DNA of 35,656 bases from Bacteroidia bacterium (GTDB lineage Bacteria > Bacteroidota > Bacteroidia > Palsa-965): the NCBI GenBank assembly GCA_025454955.1, contig JALONL010000039.1, positions 1 through 35,656 of the forward strand, given 5' to 3'. Each line of letters begins with the position of its first letter. The stretch's first letter is position 1. The notes beneath the pieces were generated by a model, which saw only the letters and a program-made list of their open reading frames with translations, was not told the DNA's origin and ran no database searches. Of the stretch, positions 7,954 to 16,298 are shown piece by piece. The position numbers were made by a program, and so were the translations under genes.

Positions 7954-8646
7954 ATGAGCAACACTGCTGCGCAGACCGCATCACCGCAAATTGGTGAGAG
8001 CTGGAAAGAAATGCTGTTTGAGGAATTTCACCAACAGTATTTTCAGGATTTGAAACAGTTTCTCACCGACGAGAAACAGAACAATGTGGTGTACCCGCCC
8101 GGGCCGCTGATTTTCAGTGCGTTTAACCAGACTCCTTTTGAGGAAGTGAAAGTGGTTGTTCTGGGTCAGGATCCTTATCACGGACCGGGGCAGGCCAACG
8201 GGCTTTGCTTTTCGGTATCAAACGGCATCAAGCATCCGCCTTCGCTGGTAAACATTTTCAAGGAAATGCAGAAAGACCTGAATGTGCCTTATCCTAAAAC
8301 AGGCGATCTCTCGGGCTGGGCCAAACAGGGTGTGCTGCTTTTAAACACCACGCTTACTGTGCGCGCACATACGCCCGCATCGCATCAGGGCCAGGGCTGG
8401 GAGTTTTTTACCGATGCCGTTATACGCGCACTCTCCGAACACCGCGAAGGAATTGTGTTTATTCTCTGGGGCCGTCATGCCCAGAATAAAAAACCGCTCA
8501 TCGACATGACAAAACATCATGTACTCGAAGCGGCTCACCCCTCGCCCTACTCGGCCAATGGTTTCTTTGGCTGCCGCCATTTCTCGAAAACCAATTACCT
8601 GCTGCTCAATCAGGGCAAAATGCCTATTAACTGGGTGGCGCTGTAA
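7954..8646 (+). CDS. ung: Uracil-DNA glycosylase, family 1
   Basis: This 230-residue enzyme removes uracil from DNA to start base excision repair. Motif A is VVLGQDPYHGPGQANGL, with the water-activating Asp73. The second catalytic block is HPSPYSANGFFGCRHF, with His195 and the DNA-intercalating loop. The GVLLLNTTLTV and FILWGRHAQ segments are also canonical. Length equals that of typical family members. The N-terminal about 14 residues are variable and the start is the first ATG in frame. It is monocistronic: a strong hairpin follows 22 bases past the stop codon. Confidence 0.98.
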   Translation: MSNTAAQTASPQIGESWKEMLFEEFHQQYFQDLKQFLTDEKQNNVVYPPGPLIFSAFNQTPFEEVKVVVLGQDPYHGPGQANGLCFSVSNGIKHPPSLVNIFKEMQKDLNVPYPKTGDLSGWAKQGVLLLNTTLTVRAHTPASHQGQGWEFFTDAVIRALSEHREGIVFILWGRHAQNKKPLIDMTKHHVLEAAHPSPYSANGFFGCRHFSKTNYLLLNQGKMPINWVAL

Positions 8647-8668
8647 TTGCGTTTTTTTAATTGTATTT

Positions 8669-8705
8669 AAAAGGCCGTGTTCTGTGAGGAATGCGGCCTT
8701 TTTTT
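8669..8705 (+). terminator. Rho-independent terminator after ung
   Basis: AAAAGGCCG (8669-8677) pairs with CGGCCTTTT (8694-8702) around a 16-base loop and is followed by further T residues to 8705. The flanking A and T runs mean it could also work in the opposite direction. Confidence 0.85.
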
Positions 8706-8754
8706 GTGTGCCGGAAGTAAGTCCATGATTTAGTTGCTGAAATTAGTGCTGCAC

Positions 8755-8790
8755 AAAAAAACGGCCGGAATGCTAAAGCACCGGCCGTTT
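8755..8790 (-). terminator. Rho-independent terminator after the secreted hydrolase gene
   Basis: On the minus strand AAACGGCCGG (8790-8781) pairs with CCGGCCGTTT (8768-8759), a 10-bp perfect stem with a 12-base loop. It runs into T residues down to 8755. It lies 24 bases past the stop codon of the minus-strand gene ending at 8814, so it and the ung terminator separate two converging genes. Confidence 0.87.
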
Positions 8791-8813
8791 CACGCAGAGG
8801 GGAAGGAAACAAT

Positions 8814-10184
8814 TTACTCGTGAATGAGTTTAAGCACCTGCTGCTGTCCCGATGCGGTTTGGAGTACAATGAGGTAGGCTCCGGCTGGCAGGGTGTGCAA
8901 ATCGAGAATGGTTCGGCGCATTTGTCCGGCGGCGAGGCGGGCCTGGGTGGTTTGCAGGCACCGGCCGGTGAGCGTGTGCAGCGAAATGGTGAGGGCTTCG
9001 TCGCGCAGGCCGGTGTATTCTACCGTGCATTCGCCGGCGGCGGGGTTGGGATATACATTTATCAGTTGTGCGTCGAGCGGCTGTGTAATGCCGGTAGAAA
9101 GCCAGTTGATGGTGTTGGAGGTAACCGGGCAGTTGTTGCTGTATGTGGTTTGCACATAATACTGGCCGTTTTGCGTGGGCGTGTAGTTTTGCGAAGTGGC
9201 ACCGGCAATGGGCTGTCCGTTTAGGAACCACTGATAGGTGGTGGCCGTGGTGGAAGTAAGCTGGTTGGCATTTTGCGAAATTACAGGCGCGGGCATTGGA
9301 CAACTCATTTGCCCGGTAATGCGGCCCGACTGCGAAAGCGAATCGCCGAAACGGGTCCAGGCCTGGCAGTCGTCTTTGAGGTAGTACGCGAGCCAGAGAA
9401 TGGCCATGTCCTGTGTGGCATCCTGCTGTTCAATACGGCTTATGGTGGGATTGGGCGAACAGGTGCCTTCGCCGAACGAGCAGTTGAAATTGGTTTCGGC
9501 AAAGAAGCAGTGGCCGCCGCCATCAATCTGTACATAAGCTTTGCAGGCCGAGGCCAGCGAATCGTACATGGGCACCTGATGCTGTGCGGGAGGAGCCACA
9601 CAATCGAACTCACCGGCAATAACCAGCGAAGGCACCGAAACCTGCGCGGCAGCAGTAATTGACGAAGGATTGGTATTGGCCGCCGCCAGCGAAATCATGG
9701 TGGTGATGGAGGTATTGCCGGCCGCCGCCAGAAACGAACTTCCGCCGCCCATTGAATGACCCATAATGGCCGAACGGCTGTTTACGTGTCCGTAAAAAAG
9801 CGATGACATATTAGTGGCCGATTCGCTTTGCAGTTTGCCAACGAGATAGGCCAGGTCGGCACCAAAGTCGGCATGGTTGGGGCTTATGTTGCCTTCGGTG
9901 CGCGGAAAAGCCACAATGTAGCCCTGGGGCACCAATGCTTCCCAGATGTTCTGGTAGGCGCTCCACACCATTACAAAACCGTGACCGAATACAATTACCG
10001 GATAAGTGCCGGCCGATACAGGCACATCATCGCCATTGGTGGCGGCGGGATAATATATTTCGGTTTGAATGGCACGGTTGGCGCGGGCCGGATCGGTATA
10101 GGTAATTTGTGTGTGACCAATGGCCGCGTACATACACACGGGAAATGCACACAAACAAATCAATAATTTGAAGGCTTTTGACAT
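8814..10184 (-). CDS. Secreted alpha/beta hydrolase with cutinase/PETase-like motifs and T9SS type A sorting domain
   Basis: The 456-residue reading starts at the ATG at 10184, which places a clean signal peptide (MSKAFKLLICLCAFPVCMYA) at the N-terminus; an upstream ATG at 10250 would bury it. The hydrolase domain spans residues about 25-297. The nucleophile elbow GHSMGGGSS contains Ser144. The acid is Asp194 in GEFDCVAPP, the base His225 in IDGGGHCFF, and FGHGF (66-70) fits the oxyanion region. The D-x-V-A-P-x4-H-x2-P-x-Y-x-S-L pattern after the acid and the GGGH context resemble polyester hydrolases (cutinase/PETase type), and the broader family includes PAF acetylhydrolases and chlorophyllases. 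Many cysteines suggest disulfides. An Ig-like segment (about 300-365) and a type A sorting domain (VYPNPAAGE to the end) follow. The substrate is inferred, not shown. It is monocistronic. Confidence 0.88.
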   Translation of the reverse strand: MSKAFKLLICLCAFPVCMYAAIGHTQITYTDPARANRAIQTEIYYPAATNGDDVPVSAGTYPVIVFGHGFVMVWSAYQNIWEALVPQGYIVAFPRTEGNISPNHADFGADLAYLVGKLQSESATNMSSLFYGHVNSRSAIMGHSMGGGSSFLAAAGNTSITTMISLAAANTNPSSITAAAQVSVPSLVIAGEFDCVAPPAQHQVPMYDSLASACKAYVQIDGGGHCFFAETNFNCSFGEGTCSPNPTISRIEQQDATQDMAILWLAYYLKDDCQAWTRFGDSLSQSGRITGQMSCPMPAPVISQNANQLTSTTATTYQWFLNGQPIAGATSQNYTPTQNGQYYVQTTYSNNCPVTSNTINWLSTGITQPLDAQLINVYPNPAAGECTVEYTGLRDEALTISLHTLTGRCLQTTQARLAAGQMRRTILDLHTLPAGAYLIVLQTASGQQQVLKLIHE

Positions 10185-10293
10185 GGCTGAAAAGGTTGGT
10201 GTGCAAAAATGGGCCGGGCCTGTTATGAAAAAAAATCTCTCATTCCTCAAATATCAGACAATAACACTTATTTTCGGTGTGGAGGATAAAAGT

Positions 10294-11793
10294 ATGCTGA
10301 GCATACAGAAAGTAATTGTACTTCTCGACGAGTTCCATTTGCAGGAATTTCGCAAATACCTTGAGGAAAGCAAGGCCGAACTTCCGTTGCGGCTTGTGGA
10401 CTCTGCCGTACAAATTGGCTGGGAAGAAAAAGACTCTGACGAGCTTTGCAAAGCCATTTACAAAAAGGCCGATACGCAGGCGAAGAAGAAATTTTTCCAG
10501 CTTGCACATCACACCTTTAAACTTACCGGTTATTTAAGCCGCAATTACCCCACCTATCTTGCACACAACGTATCGGCCATAGAACGTTTCGTAAATCAGG
10601 GCAAACTGCGCGAAGCCAACAAGCTGGCAGAAATACTGCTCGATGTGGCCGAAAAAATAGAAGACTTTGCCACTGCCCGCGCCGTGCTTCAGTTCTTCGC
10701 ACAGCAGGTTTATATCCGCGAAAAGAAAACCGAAGCCATTCGTTATCTGGAAAGAAATGCAGAAGTAATTGATGCCGAAATGGCACTCAATGATATTTAC
10801 CTCTACATGCGCCGCAACCTGCATTTCAAGGATAAATCGGCGCTTGGCCCTTCCGAATCAGACAAACACATTGCGCATTTTGTAAAATACCATAATCACT
10901 GGTCGTTTGCGGTGCGCATTATGAGCCGCTACGCGGCCTGTTATACACTGCATTTCTTTAACGACGAACGCTATTACGAAAAACAGCAGCTTGATGAACT
11001 CAACACACTGTCTGATGAATTGGAAAAATCGCCTTACGTGATTTTCTCTTTCTCCGACGATGTGGAGATGAACATTGACTACCTCAAGCTGAAGTCGATG
11101 ATGAGCATTATGGATCCCGACACGCTTCAGAAAGAAGCGGCCGTACTGCTCAAAAAACGCGAAACACCCCGTTTCTGGCGCAACTATCTTAATACGGCAC
11201 AAATTGCATTCCTGAGTATTCAGGGCAGTGCATTGGTGAGCCGCTACGGTTTTGGCTACCGCAAAGGCTGGAACGAATCGCTGCCGCAGGATATTAAGGA
11301 TCAGCTGAATTTTTACCGCAGTACAGCCGAAGAAATTTTAGCCAATGTAAACTGGGACGAAGAAAGCCTGCATGTGCGCTACATTAATTCGGTGGTGATA
11401 TACTGCTGCTTCCTGCTCATGGGCACGCGCGAGGATATACGCAAGGTAATTGATACCATAGAAAATATGCTGTTCAATTATCAGCAGGTAGCTTTTCACC
11501 GCATGTACGACCAGATTTTTGCGGCGCTCATTATGGCGTATTTCATGCTCGAAGATTATATCAAGGTGCAGGAATGCTATAAGCGTTATGAGAAACTTAC
11601 GGCAAACAGTACCAAGTTGCAGGAGAATGATATTACCATTAAAGCCTACTATTATGTGGCGCAGTGGCTGCAATCGGGACGGAAGCAGTATAAGGATAAG
11701 TTAGAGGCTTTGATTGTGCGTACTGAAGGGGTGGCAAATCTGGAGACTACAAGGTATTTGTTGAATGATTTGAAATCCTATTATAAGATTTAA
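10294..11793 (+). CDS. Helical (TPR-like) cytoplasmic protein of unknown function
   Basis: A 499-residue protein from the ATG at 10294. The start is set by GGAGG at 10281-10285, eight bases upstream, one of few clear Shine-Dalgarno sites here. In-frame codons back to 10120 would run under the divergent hydrolase gene. It has no signal peptide or membrane segment. The sequence is almost entirely alpha-helical, rich in Leu, Tyr, Lys and Glu, with paired-helix periodicity (for example ANKLAEILLDVAEKIEDFATARA and EAIRYLERNAEVIDAE), so a TPR-like solenoid is likely. No catalytic motif is visible. The beginning, MLSIQKVIVLLDEFHLQEF, could be a small helical docking domain. I do not recognise the family. 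It may be a scaffold or regulatory protein; neighbours give no clue. Confidence 0.8.
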   Translation: MLSIQKVIVLLDEFHLQEFRKYLEESKAELPLRLVDSAVQIGWEEKDSDELCKAIYKKADTQAKKKFFQLAHHTFKLTGYLSRNYPTYLAHNVSAIERFVNQGKLREANKLAEILLDVAEKIEDFATARAVLQFFAQQVYIREKKTEAIRYLERNAEVIDAEMALNDIYLYMRRNLHFKDKSALGPSESDKHIAHFVKYHNHWSFAVRIMSRYAACYTLHFFNDERYYEKQQLDELNTLSDELEKSPYVIFSFSDDVEMNIDYLKLKSMMSIMDPDTLQKEAAVLLKKRETPRFWRNYLNTAQIAFLSIQGSALVSRYGFGYRKGWNESLPQDIKDQLNFYRSTAEEILANVNWDEESLHVRYINSVVIYCCFLLMGTREDIRKVIDTIENMLFNYQQVAFHRMYDQIFAALIMAYFMLEDYIKVQECYKRYEKLTANSTKLQENDITIKAYYYVAQWLQSGRKQYKDKLEALIVRTEGVANLETTRYLLNDLKSYYKI

Positions 11794-11852
11794 CCCGGCT
11801 CTGCCCGCCACATCACGGTTATTGTTGCTGATCGTTCATCACTTCTCACTGC

Positions 11853-13325
11853 TTAAAGTTCGGCGAGGGCGATCATTATTTTCTCTAATTTCTTCTTCAT
11901 TTCGGTGGGCGTGCAGGTGTAGTTGTTGGCGAGGAGCGAGAAGCAGATCAGTTTTCCTTTGGTGGTGGTGACGTATCCGGCGTATCCTCTGGCGCGGGTA
12001 ATGTAGCCGCTTTTGGCGGTGAGGTTGTTTTCGGCGAGGGAGCCTTTGCAGAGGCCGGCGAGGGAGCCGCTTTTTCCGGCTACGGGGAGTGAGTTGCGGA
12101 ATGCGTCGTATTGTTTTTTGGGCCAGCGGCTTATGATGCGCAGGGCCTGTGCCTGCTGGGTGGCGGTAACTGCGTTGGAGCGCGAGAGGCCGCTCCCGTC
12201 GGTCATGTACATGCCTTTGGTATCCACGCCCTGTTGTTTCCAGAATTGGGTAACCAATGCGGCTCCGTTTTCGGTGGTTGCGCCGATATTGCCGGTGGTG
12301 TTTTTGATGAGGCTGATGGTGCGCAGGAGTTGTTCGGCATACACGTTATCGCTTTTGAGGTTGGTGCGATATACTATTTCGCTGAGGCGGGGCGAAAACG
12401 TGGCGTGCAGTTTTTTGCGTTCTTCTTTTGATGCGCGGTTTTGTGTGTATGGGGCGGCGTTTACCGTTATTCCCTGTGCCTGCAGTGCGCGGGTAAATTC
12501 GATGGCGCATTGCAGTGCCGGATCGGGCAGCGCGGCTTCCACTTCGAAGTCTTTGGCGTTGGCGGGAATGCGGCCGCGTATGCTGTGCAGGTTTCCGTAG
12601 GGCGCGCCATACACGTAGGCATCGTCTTTGGTGCCGCCGGTTTTTAAGTCGGCCACAATGCGCAGGCCTTCGGGCACGGGTGTGGTGCGTGTGAGGCGCA
12701 CGGTGTCGGCGGTGGAGGTGAAAAAGAGTGAGTAGCTGTTGTCGTGCCAGCACAGTGCCGACGAGGGTGCGCCGTAGTACTGGCCCATATCGCCCCAGGT
12801 CCAGCCGTCGGGCAGCGGATTATCGCCAAACGCCGACACATCGGCCACCACGGCACCGGTAATGTGGCGCACGCCTTTTTTGTAGAGAGCGGCAGCCCAG
12901 CGTTGCAGTTGAGTGCTGTCGGCTTCTTTGCGGAAGTGCTTTGAGTCGAGCGTAGGATCGCCGCTGCCTTTGATGCAGAGATTGCCGTTTACTTTACCGC
13001 TTGCCGTATCGAAACTGCCCGTGTGCTCGAGCACGGTTTCGTAGCGGAAATCGGCACCGAGCATACTTATTGCGGCGGCCGTGGTAAATATTTTGAGTGT
13101 GCTGGCGGGCGTATGTACTTTGCCTGCGTTTACTTCGGCTATTACTTTGCCGCTGTCGGCGGTAATGGCGTAAAGTGTCCACGAGCCGGTTTTTAAATCG
13201 GCATCGGCATTGAGGGAATTAATTTCTGTTTGCAATTTTGAGGCAGGCGGCGCAAAGCACCACAGCAGCGGCACAAGGGCCAGCAGGCAATGCGGTTTAA
13301 GCCTTATATGCTTCATACACTTCAT
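11853..13325 (-). CDS. dacB: D-alanyl-D-alanine carboxypeptidase/endopeptidase (PBP4 family)
   Basis: This 490-residue periplasmic penicillin-binding protein trims D-alanine from, or cleaves crosslinks in, peptidoglycan. The three active-site motifs are present in order: SxxK at Ser75-Lys78 (PASTLKIF), SDN at 325-327 (LKSDNVYAEQ) and KSG at 438-440 (TAKSGYI). The large insert between SxxK and SDN is typical of class C PBP4 enzymes. The N-terminus has a hydrophobic signal (about residues 12-26) whose last part contains Cys23, but the context is not a convincing lipobox. Starts at 13325 or, three codons in, 13316 both overlap the end of the pterin dehydratase gene, so the two are probably translationally coupled. 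It is the last gene of the long minus-strand convoy. I see nothing in 11794-11852. Confidence 0.95.
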   Translation of the reverse strand: MKCMKHIRLKPHCLLALVPLLWCFAPPASKLQTEINSLNADADLKTGSWTLYAITADSGKVIAEVNAGKVHTPASTLKIFTTAAAISMLGADFRYETVLEHTGSFDTASGKVNGNLCIKGSGDPTLDSKHFRKEADSTQLQRWAAALYKKGVRHITGAVVADVSAFGDNPLPDGWTWGDMGQYYGAPSSALCWHDNSYSLFFTSTADTVRLTRTTPVPEGLRIVADLKTGGTKDDAYVYGAPYGNLHSIRGRIPANAKDFEVEAALPDPALQCAIEFTRALQAQGITVNAAPYTQNRASKEERKKLHATFSPRLSEIVYRTNLKSDNVYAEQLLRTISLIKNTTGNIGATTENGAALVTQFWKQQGVDTKGMYMTDGSGLSRSNAVTATQQAQALRIISRWPKKQYDAFRNSLPVAGKSGSLAGLCKGSLAENNLTAKSGYITRARGYAGYVTTTKGKLICFSLLANNYTCTPTEMKKKLEKIMIALAEL

Positions 13326-13542
13326 CTATTGCAGCGGCCAATTGGTGGTCGCGCGCGGTGATGGAATTTCCCTGATCGTGTGTACAGAGCGTTATTTCTA
13401 CCCGGTTCCACACATTGCGCCAGTCGGGATGATGCTGCTGTGTTTCGGCAATTTCTGCCACACGGGTCATAAATGCAAAAGCCTCGCCAAAATTGCGAAA
13501 CAGAAATGTACGGTTAAGTCCTTCGGGGGTGATGCTCCACAT
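13297..13542 (-). CDS. phhB: 4a-hydroxytetrahydrobiopterin dehydratase (PCD/DCoH family)
   Basis: This 81-residue protein carries the pterin carbinolamine dehydratase signature. QQHHPDW holds the paired catalytic histidines, NVWNRVEITLCTHD the third histidine and the Asp, and AIDEVY lies near the C-terminus. It recycles pterin formed by aromatic amino acid hydroxylases, although many bacteria keep the gene without a hydroxylase nearby, as here. The N-terminus is slightly short: it starts at MWSITPEGL, a few residues before the RTFLFRNFGEAFAFM helix. Reading further upstream stays open without another ATG nearby. The stop overlaps dacB by 20-29 bases. A TAnnTTTG box ends only four bases before the ATG. 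Confidence 0.93.
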   Translation of the reverse strand: MWSITPEGLNRTFLFRNFGEAFAFMTRVAEIAETQQHHPDWRNVWNRVEITLCTHDQGNSITARDHQLAAAIDEVYEAYKA

Positions 13543-13546
13543 ACCG

Positions 13547-13554
13547 CAAATGTA
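13547..13554 (-). promoter_or_regulatory. TAnnTTTG box abutting the phhB start
   Basis: Minus-strand TACATTTG is followed by CGGT and then the phhB ATG. If active, transcription would begin at or near the start codon. The upstream half is weak (GTTT at 18 bases). Confidence 0.25.
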
Positions 13555-13590
13555 GGGAGATGGGCAAAGCGAAAACAGATGTGCCCGATG

Positions 13591-16290
13591 TTATTTCCAG
13601 TTAATCTTAAACTCGGTGCGGCGGTTGGTGGCGTGCTCTTCTTCGGCACATTCCACCCCGTCGGCACATTTGTTGAGCAGACGCGTTTCGCCAAAGCCCA
13701 CCGCTTTTAAACGTTTCTTGTCGATGCCGCTGGCAATAAGATAATCGGCCACCGACTGTGCGCGTTTCTGCGAGAGTTTGAGATTGTATTTATCGTCGGC
13801 ACGCGAGTCGGTATGCGAATTGATTTCGATAATTACCTGCGGATTGGCTTTCATTACCTGCACAATTTTATTGAGCACAGGTTCGGCATCGGGCAGTATT
13901 TTCCAGTCGTTCAGTTCGTAGTAAATGTTTTCAATAATCATCAGACTGTCTTTGGTTTCGCGTGTTCTGGTAATAAGCACGTCTAACCAGGGATCGTCCA
14001 CATACACCTTGCCCAGCGTGGAGCGGTCGTTGGGAAGTAGTTTAAATTCATACTTGCCGTTGTAGCGCAATTCTTTCACAATATTGCCATTACTGTCGCG
14101 CACATACATTTTGCCCACGCTCACCACATACTGGTCGTTTACATCGTCCACGCGCACCATGTAGGCACGGTCGTTGGGCAGGTTCTGGAATTTGAAATTG
14201 CCTTTTGAATCGGTAAGCACAGTCTGAAGCACATTGCCTTTATCGTCCACCACACTCACCCGTGTATTGGCTACGGGTTTCGACAAGCTATCGCCGCTGG
14301 TAAGGGCGCCCTGCAAATCAATGCGCAGTTCGTCTTCTTTTACCTGCATGGCCTGAATGGAGCTGCGGTCGTTTTTAAGCAACTGATAGCGGTATGTTCC
14401 GCTGCTGTCGGGTGCCAGCGATGAAAGTTGTTTGCCCGATTTATCGGTAAGGATAATTTTAGCGTTTGGCGGGAGGTTCATTTCATCGGCCGCATCAATG
14501 GCCACAATGAATGATTTATCGGGAGGTATGCGGGTAAAGGCAAATCCGCCAAGTCCGTTGGTAGTGGTGGTTTGCACCACATTGCCATTTTCGTCAATAA
14601 GTTTTACGGTAGCATTGGCCACAGCCTGGGGCTGGCTTCCATCGGTAATAAGGGTTCCGGCTATTGAAATATATTCATCGTCGGCAAGCAGTTGCGGCAA
14701 CGAGCCTTTTTCGATGGGAAGATTCTGAAACGTATAACGCCCGCCAACCTGGTCGTACACGGTTACGCGCATGGCCTTGTTGTTTTCGTCGGTCATGTAA
14801 TACTTTGTTCTCGAATTAACACCGGGATCGTCTTCGAGCAGGCGCACCATGTATGATTTATCGGCGGCAATGTTGCGGAATACGAACGCACCGTTTGCAT
14901 CGGTGGTGGTTTCCTTTATCACATTCCCTTCTCTGTCGAGCAACTGCACGCGGGTATCGGCCATTGCATCGGTAAGTTCTTTTGAAGCCAGAATGCGGCC
15001 GCGTATAATGGTGGCGTTTAGCGAAACGCGGAAACTGTAAATATCATCCTTGCCCTTGCCTCCGCTGCGGTCTGAAGCAAAATAACCGGTTTTGCCGTCG
15101 GCATCAAAAATGATCGAAAAATCGTCGGTGGCGCTGTTCAGTGGTGCGCCCTGGTTGGCGGGTTCCTGCCAGATTCCATCCACCTGTTTGGTGGCAAAAA
15201 TATCGAGCCCGCCCAAACCGGGATGGCCAGATGAACTGAAAAACAAGGTTCCGTCGGCACGCAGGTAAGGAAAAACTTCGTCGCCGGCGGTGTTTACCAC
15301 CGGGCCGGGATTTACCGGTTTGCTCCAGCCATCGCCTTCGCGGCGGCAAAACCAGATGTCCATGCCGCCCACGCTTCCGGGCATATCAGAAGCGAAATAA
15401 AGCATTTGTCCGTCGGCCGAAAGTGAGGGGTGCGCGCAGGAATACAAATCGCTGTTCCACAAAAACGGCTCGGGTTTCGACCAGCCGATTAAGAGATCGC
15501 GGGTGAAAAAAATCTTGTTGCGGTTTACAAATTTCTTGGAGCGGAGTTTTACTGTTCTGCCCACACGATTAAATGCCATGAATTTATAATCGGCAGTAAG
15601 CGAAACAGGTCCGTTGTGGTTGTCGGGGCAAATGCGGCGCGGAAGTTTTTCGGGAGTTCCGTAGTTCAGCGAATCGCCGCTGCGCGAATATTTTAGCGTG
15701 AAAATGGCAAAGTAAGCTGCATCGGTGGCAGCCGCATTTTCTTCGTTGAGCAGGTCTCTTTCGCCGCGGTCGGATACAATGAACATGCCCTTGCTGTTCC
15801 ACGCCACCCCAAAATCGGATTGCGGTGTGTTGAGCTGGGGTACGTGTTTTACTTCGTAGAGGCGTGTTTCCTCCATCCATACTTTCATTTCGCTCAACGC
15901 CTTTACCTCTGCCCTGCCCAACTGATCGTCGGGCCGTGCGGAGGTGAAACGCTCAAACTGCTTGCGGGCTTCGTCGGGCTTGCCGTTCATTTTCAGTACC
16001 GAGCCGTACCAGAACAGCAGCATGGGATTGGGATCGCTGTTTACTTCGAGTGTGCGTGCATACCAGTATTCGGCTTTGGGATAGTTGCGCACAATGCGGT
16101 AGCAGTTGGCCACGTTTTCCATGGCACGCGCATCGGGATGTTTGCGCAGGCCGCGCTCATAAGCACTTATGGCCCGCACATATTCGCCCGAAGAAAGCAG
16201 GCGGTCGGCACGTTTAAACTGCGCACGAAGTGTGGTTGCCGAAACAATCAGCAACAACAAAAACGGCAAACGCAGTGAAAGTGCTTTCAT
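13591..16290 (-). CDS. PorE-like TPR / beta-propeller / triple CRD / OmpA protein
   Basis: The 899-residue protein has a signal peptide cleaved near TLRA-Q and no lipobox. Residues about 24-130 are TPR helices (RADRLLSSGEYVRAISAYERG). Residues about 145-430 are PD40/WD40-like propeller blades with repeated YFASD, GGMDIW, GGLDIF and DDIYSF motifs. Three carboxypeptidase-regulatory-like (CRD) domains lie in tandem at about 430-760, each with the GNV...T..DxxGxFxFxN pattern. The C-terminal about 120 residues are an OmpA-like domain (INSHTDSRADDKYNLKLS, then RA) that binds peptidoglycan. This architecture is that of PorE of the T9SS, an outer-membrane/peptidoglycan anchor, although P. gingivalis PorE is a lipoprotein and has a single CRD. 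It follows the PorP/SprF gene by 8 bases. Related OmpA proteins outside T9SS share parts of this layout, so the PorE call is by context. Confidence 0.88.
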   Translation of the reverse strand: MKALSLRLPFLLLLIVSATTLRAQFKRADRLLSSGEYVRAISAYERGLRKHPDARAMENVANCYRIVRNYPKAEYWYARTLEVNSDPNPMLLFWYGSVLKMNGKPDEARKQFERFTSARPDDQLGRAEVKALSEMKVWMEETRLYEVKHVPQLNTPQSDFGVAWNSKGMFIVSDRGERDLLNEENAAATDAAYFAIFTLKYSRSGDSLNYGTPEKLPRRICPDNHNGPVSLTADYKFMAFNRVGRTVKLRSKKFVNRNKIFFTRDLLIGWSKPEPFLWNSDLYSCAHPSLSADGQMLYFASDMPGSVGGMDIWFCRREGDGWSKPVNPGPVVNTAGDEVFPYLRADGTLFFSSSGHPGLGGLDIFATKQVDGIWQEPANQGAPLNSATDDFSIIFDADGKTGYFASDRSGGKGKDDIYSFRVSLNATIIRGRILASKELTDAMADTRVQLLDREGNVIKETTTDANGAFVFRNIAADKSYMVRLLEDDPGVNSRTKYYMTDENNKAMRVTVYDQVGGRYTFQNLPIEKGSLPQLLADDEYISIAGTLITDGSQPQAVANATVKLIDENGNVVQTTTTNGLGGFAFTRIPPDKSFIVAIDAADEMNLPPNAKIILTDKSGKQLSSLAPDSSGTYRYQLLKNDRSSIQAMQVKEDELRIDLQGALTSGDSLSKPVANTRVSVVDDKGNVLQTVLTDSKGNFKFQNLPNDRAYMVRVDDVNDQYVVSVGKMYVRDSNGNIVKELRYNGKYEFKLLPNDRSTLGKVYVDDPWLDVLITRTRETKDSLMIIENIYYELNDWKILPDAEPVLNKIVQVMKANPQVIIEINSHTDSRADDKYNLKLSQKRAQSVADYLIASGIDKKRLKAVGFGETRLLNKCADGVECAEEEHATNRRTEFKINWK

Positions 16291-16298
16291 ATACGTAC

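Noticed and set aside
10185..10250. 22-residue extension of the secreted hydrolase.
   Set aside because: It would place MRNERFFF... before a good signal peptide and remove most of the space for a promoter.
10120..10293. N-terminal extension of 58 codons on the helical protein gene.
   Set aside because: It overlaps the divergent hydrolase start and signal peptide, while GGAGG sits just before the ATG at 10294.
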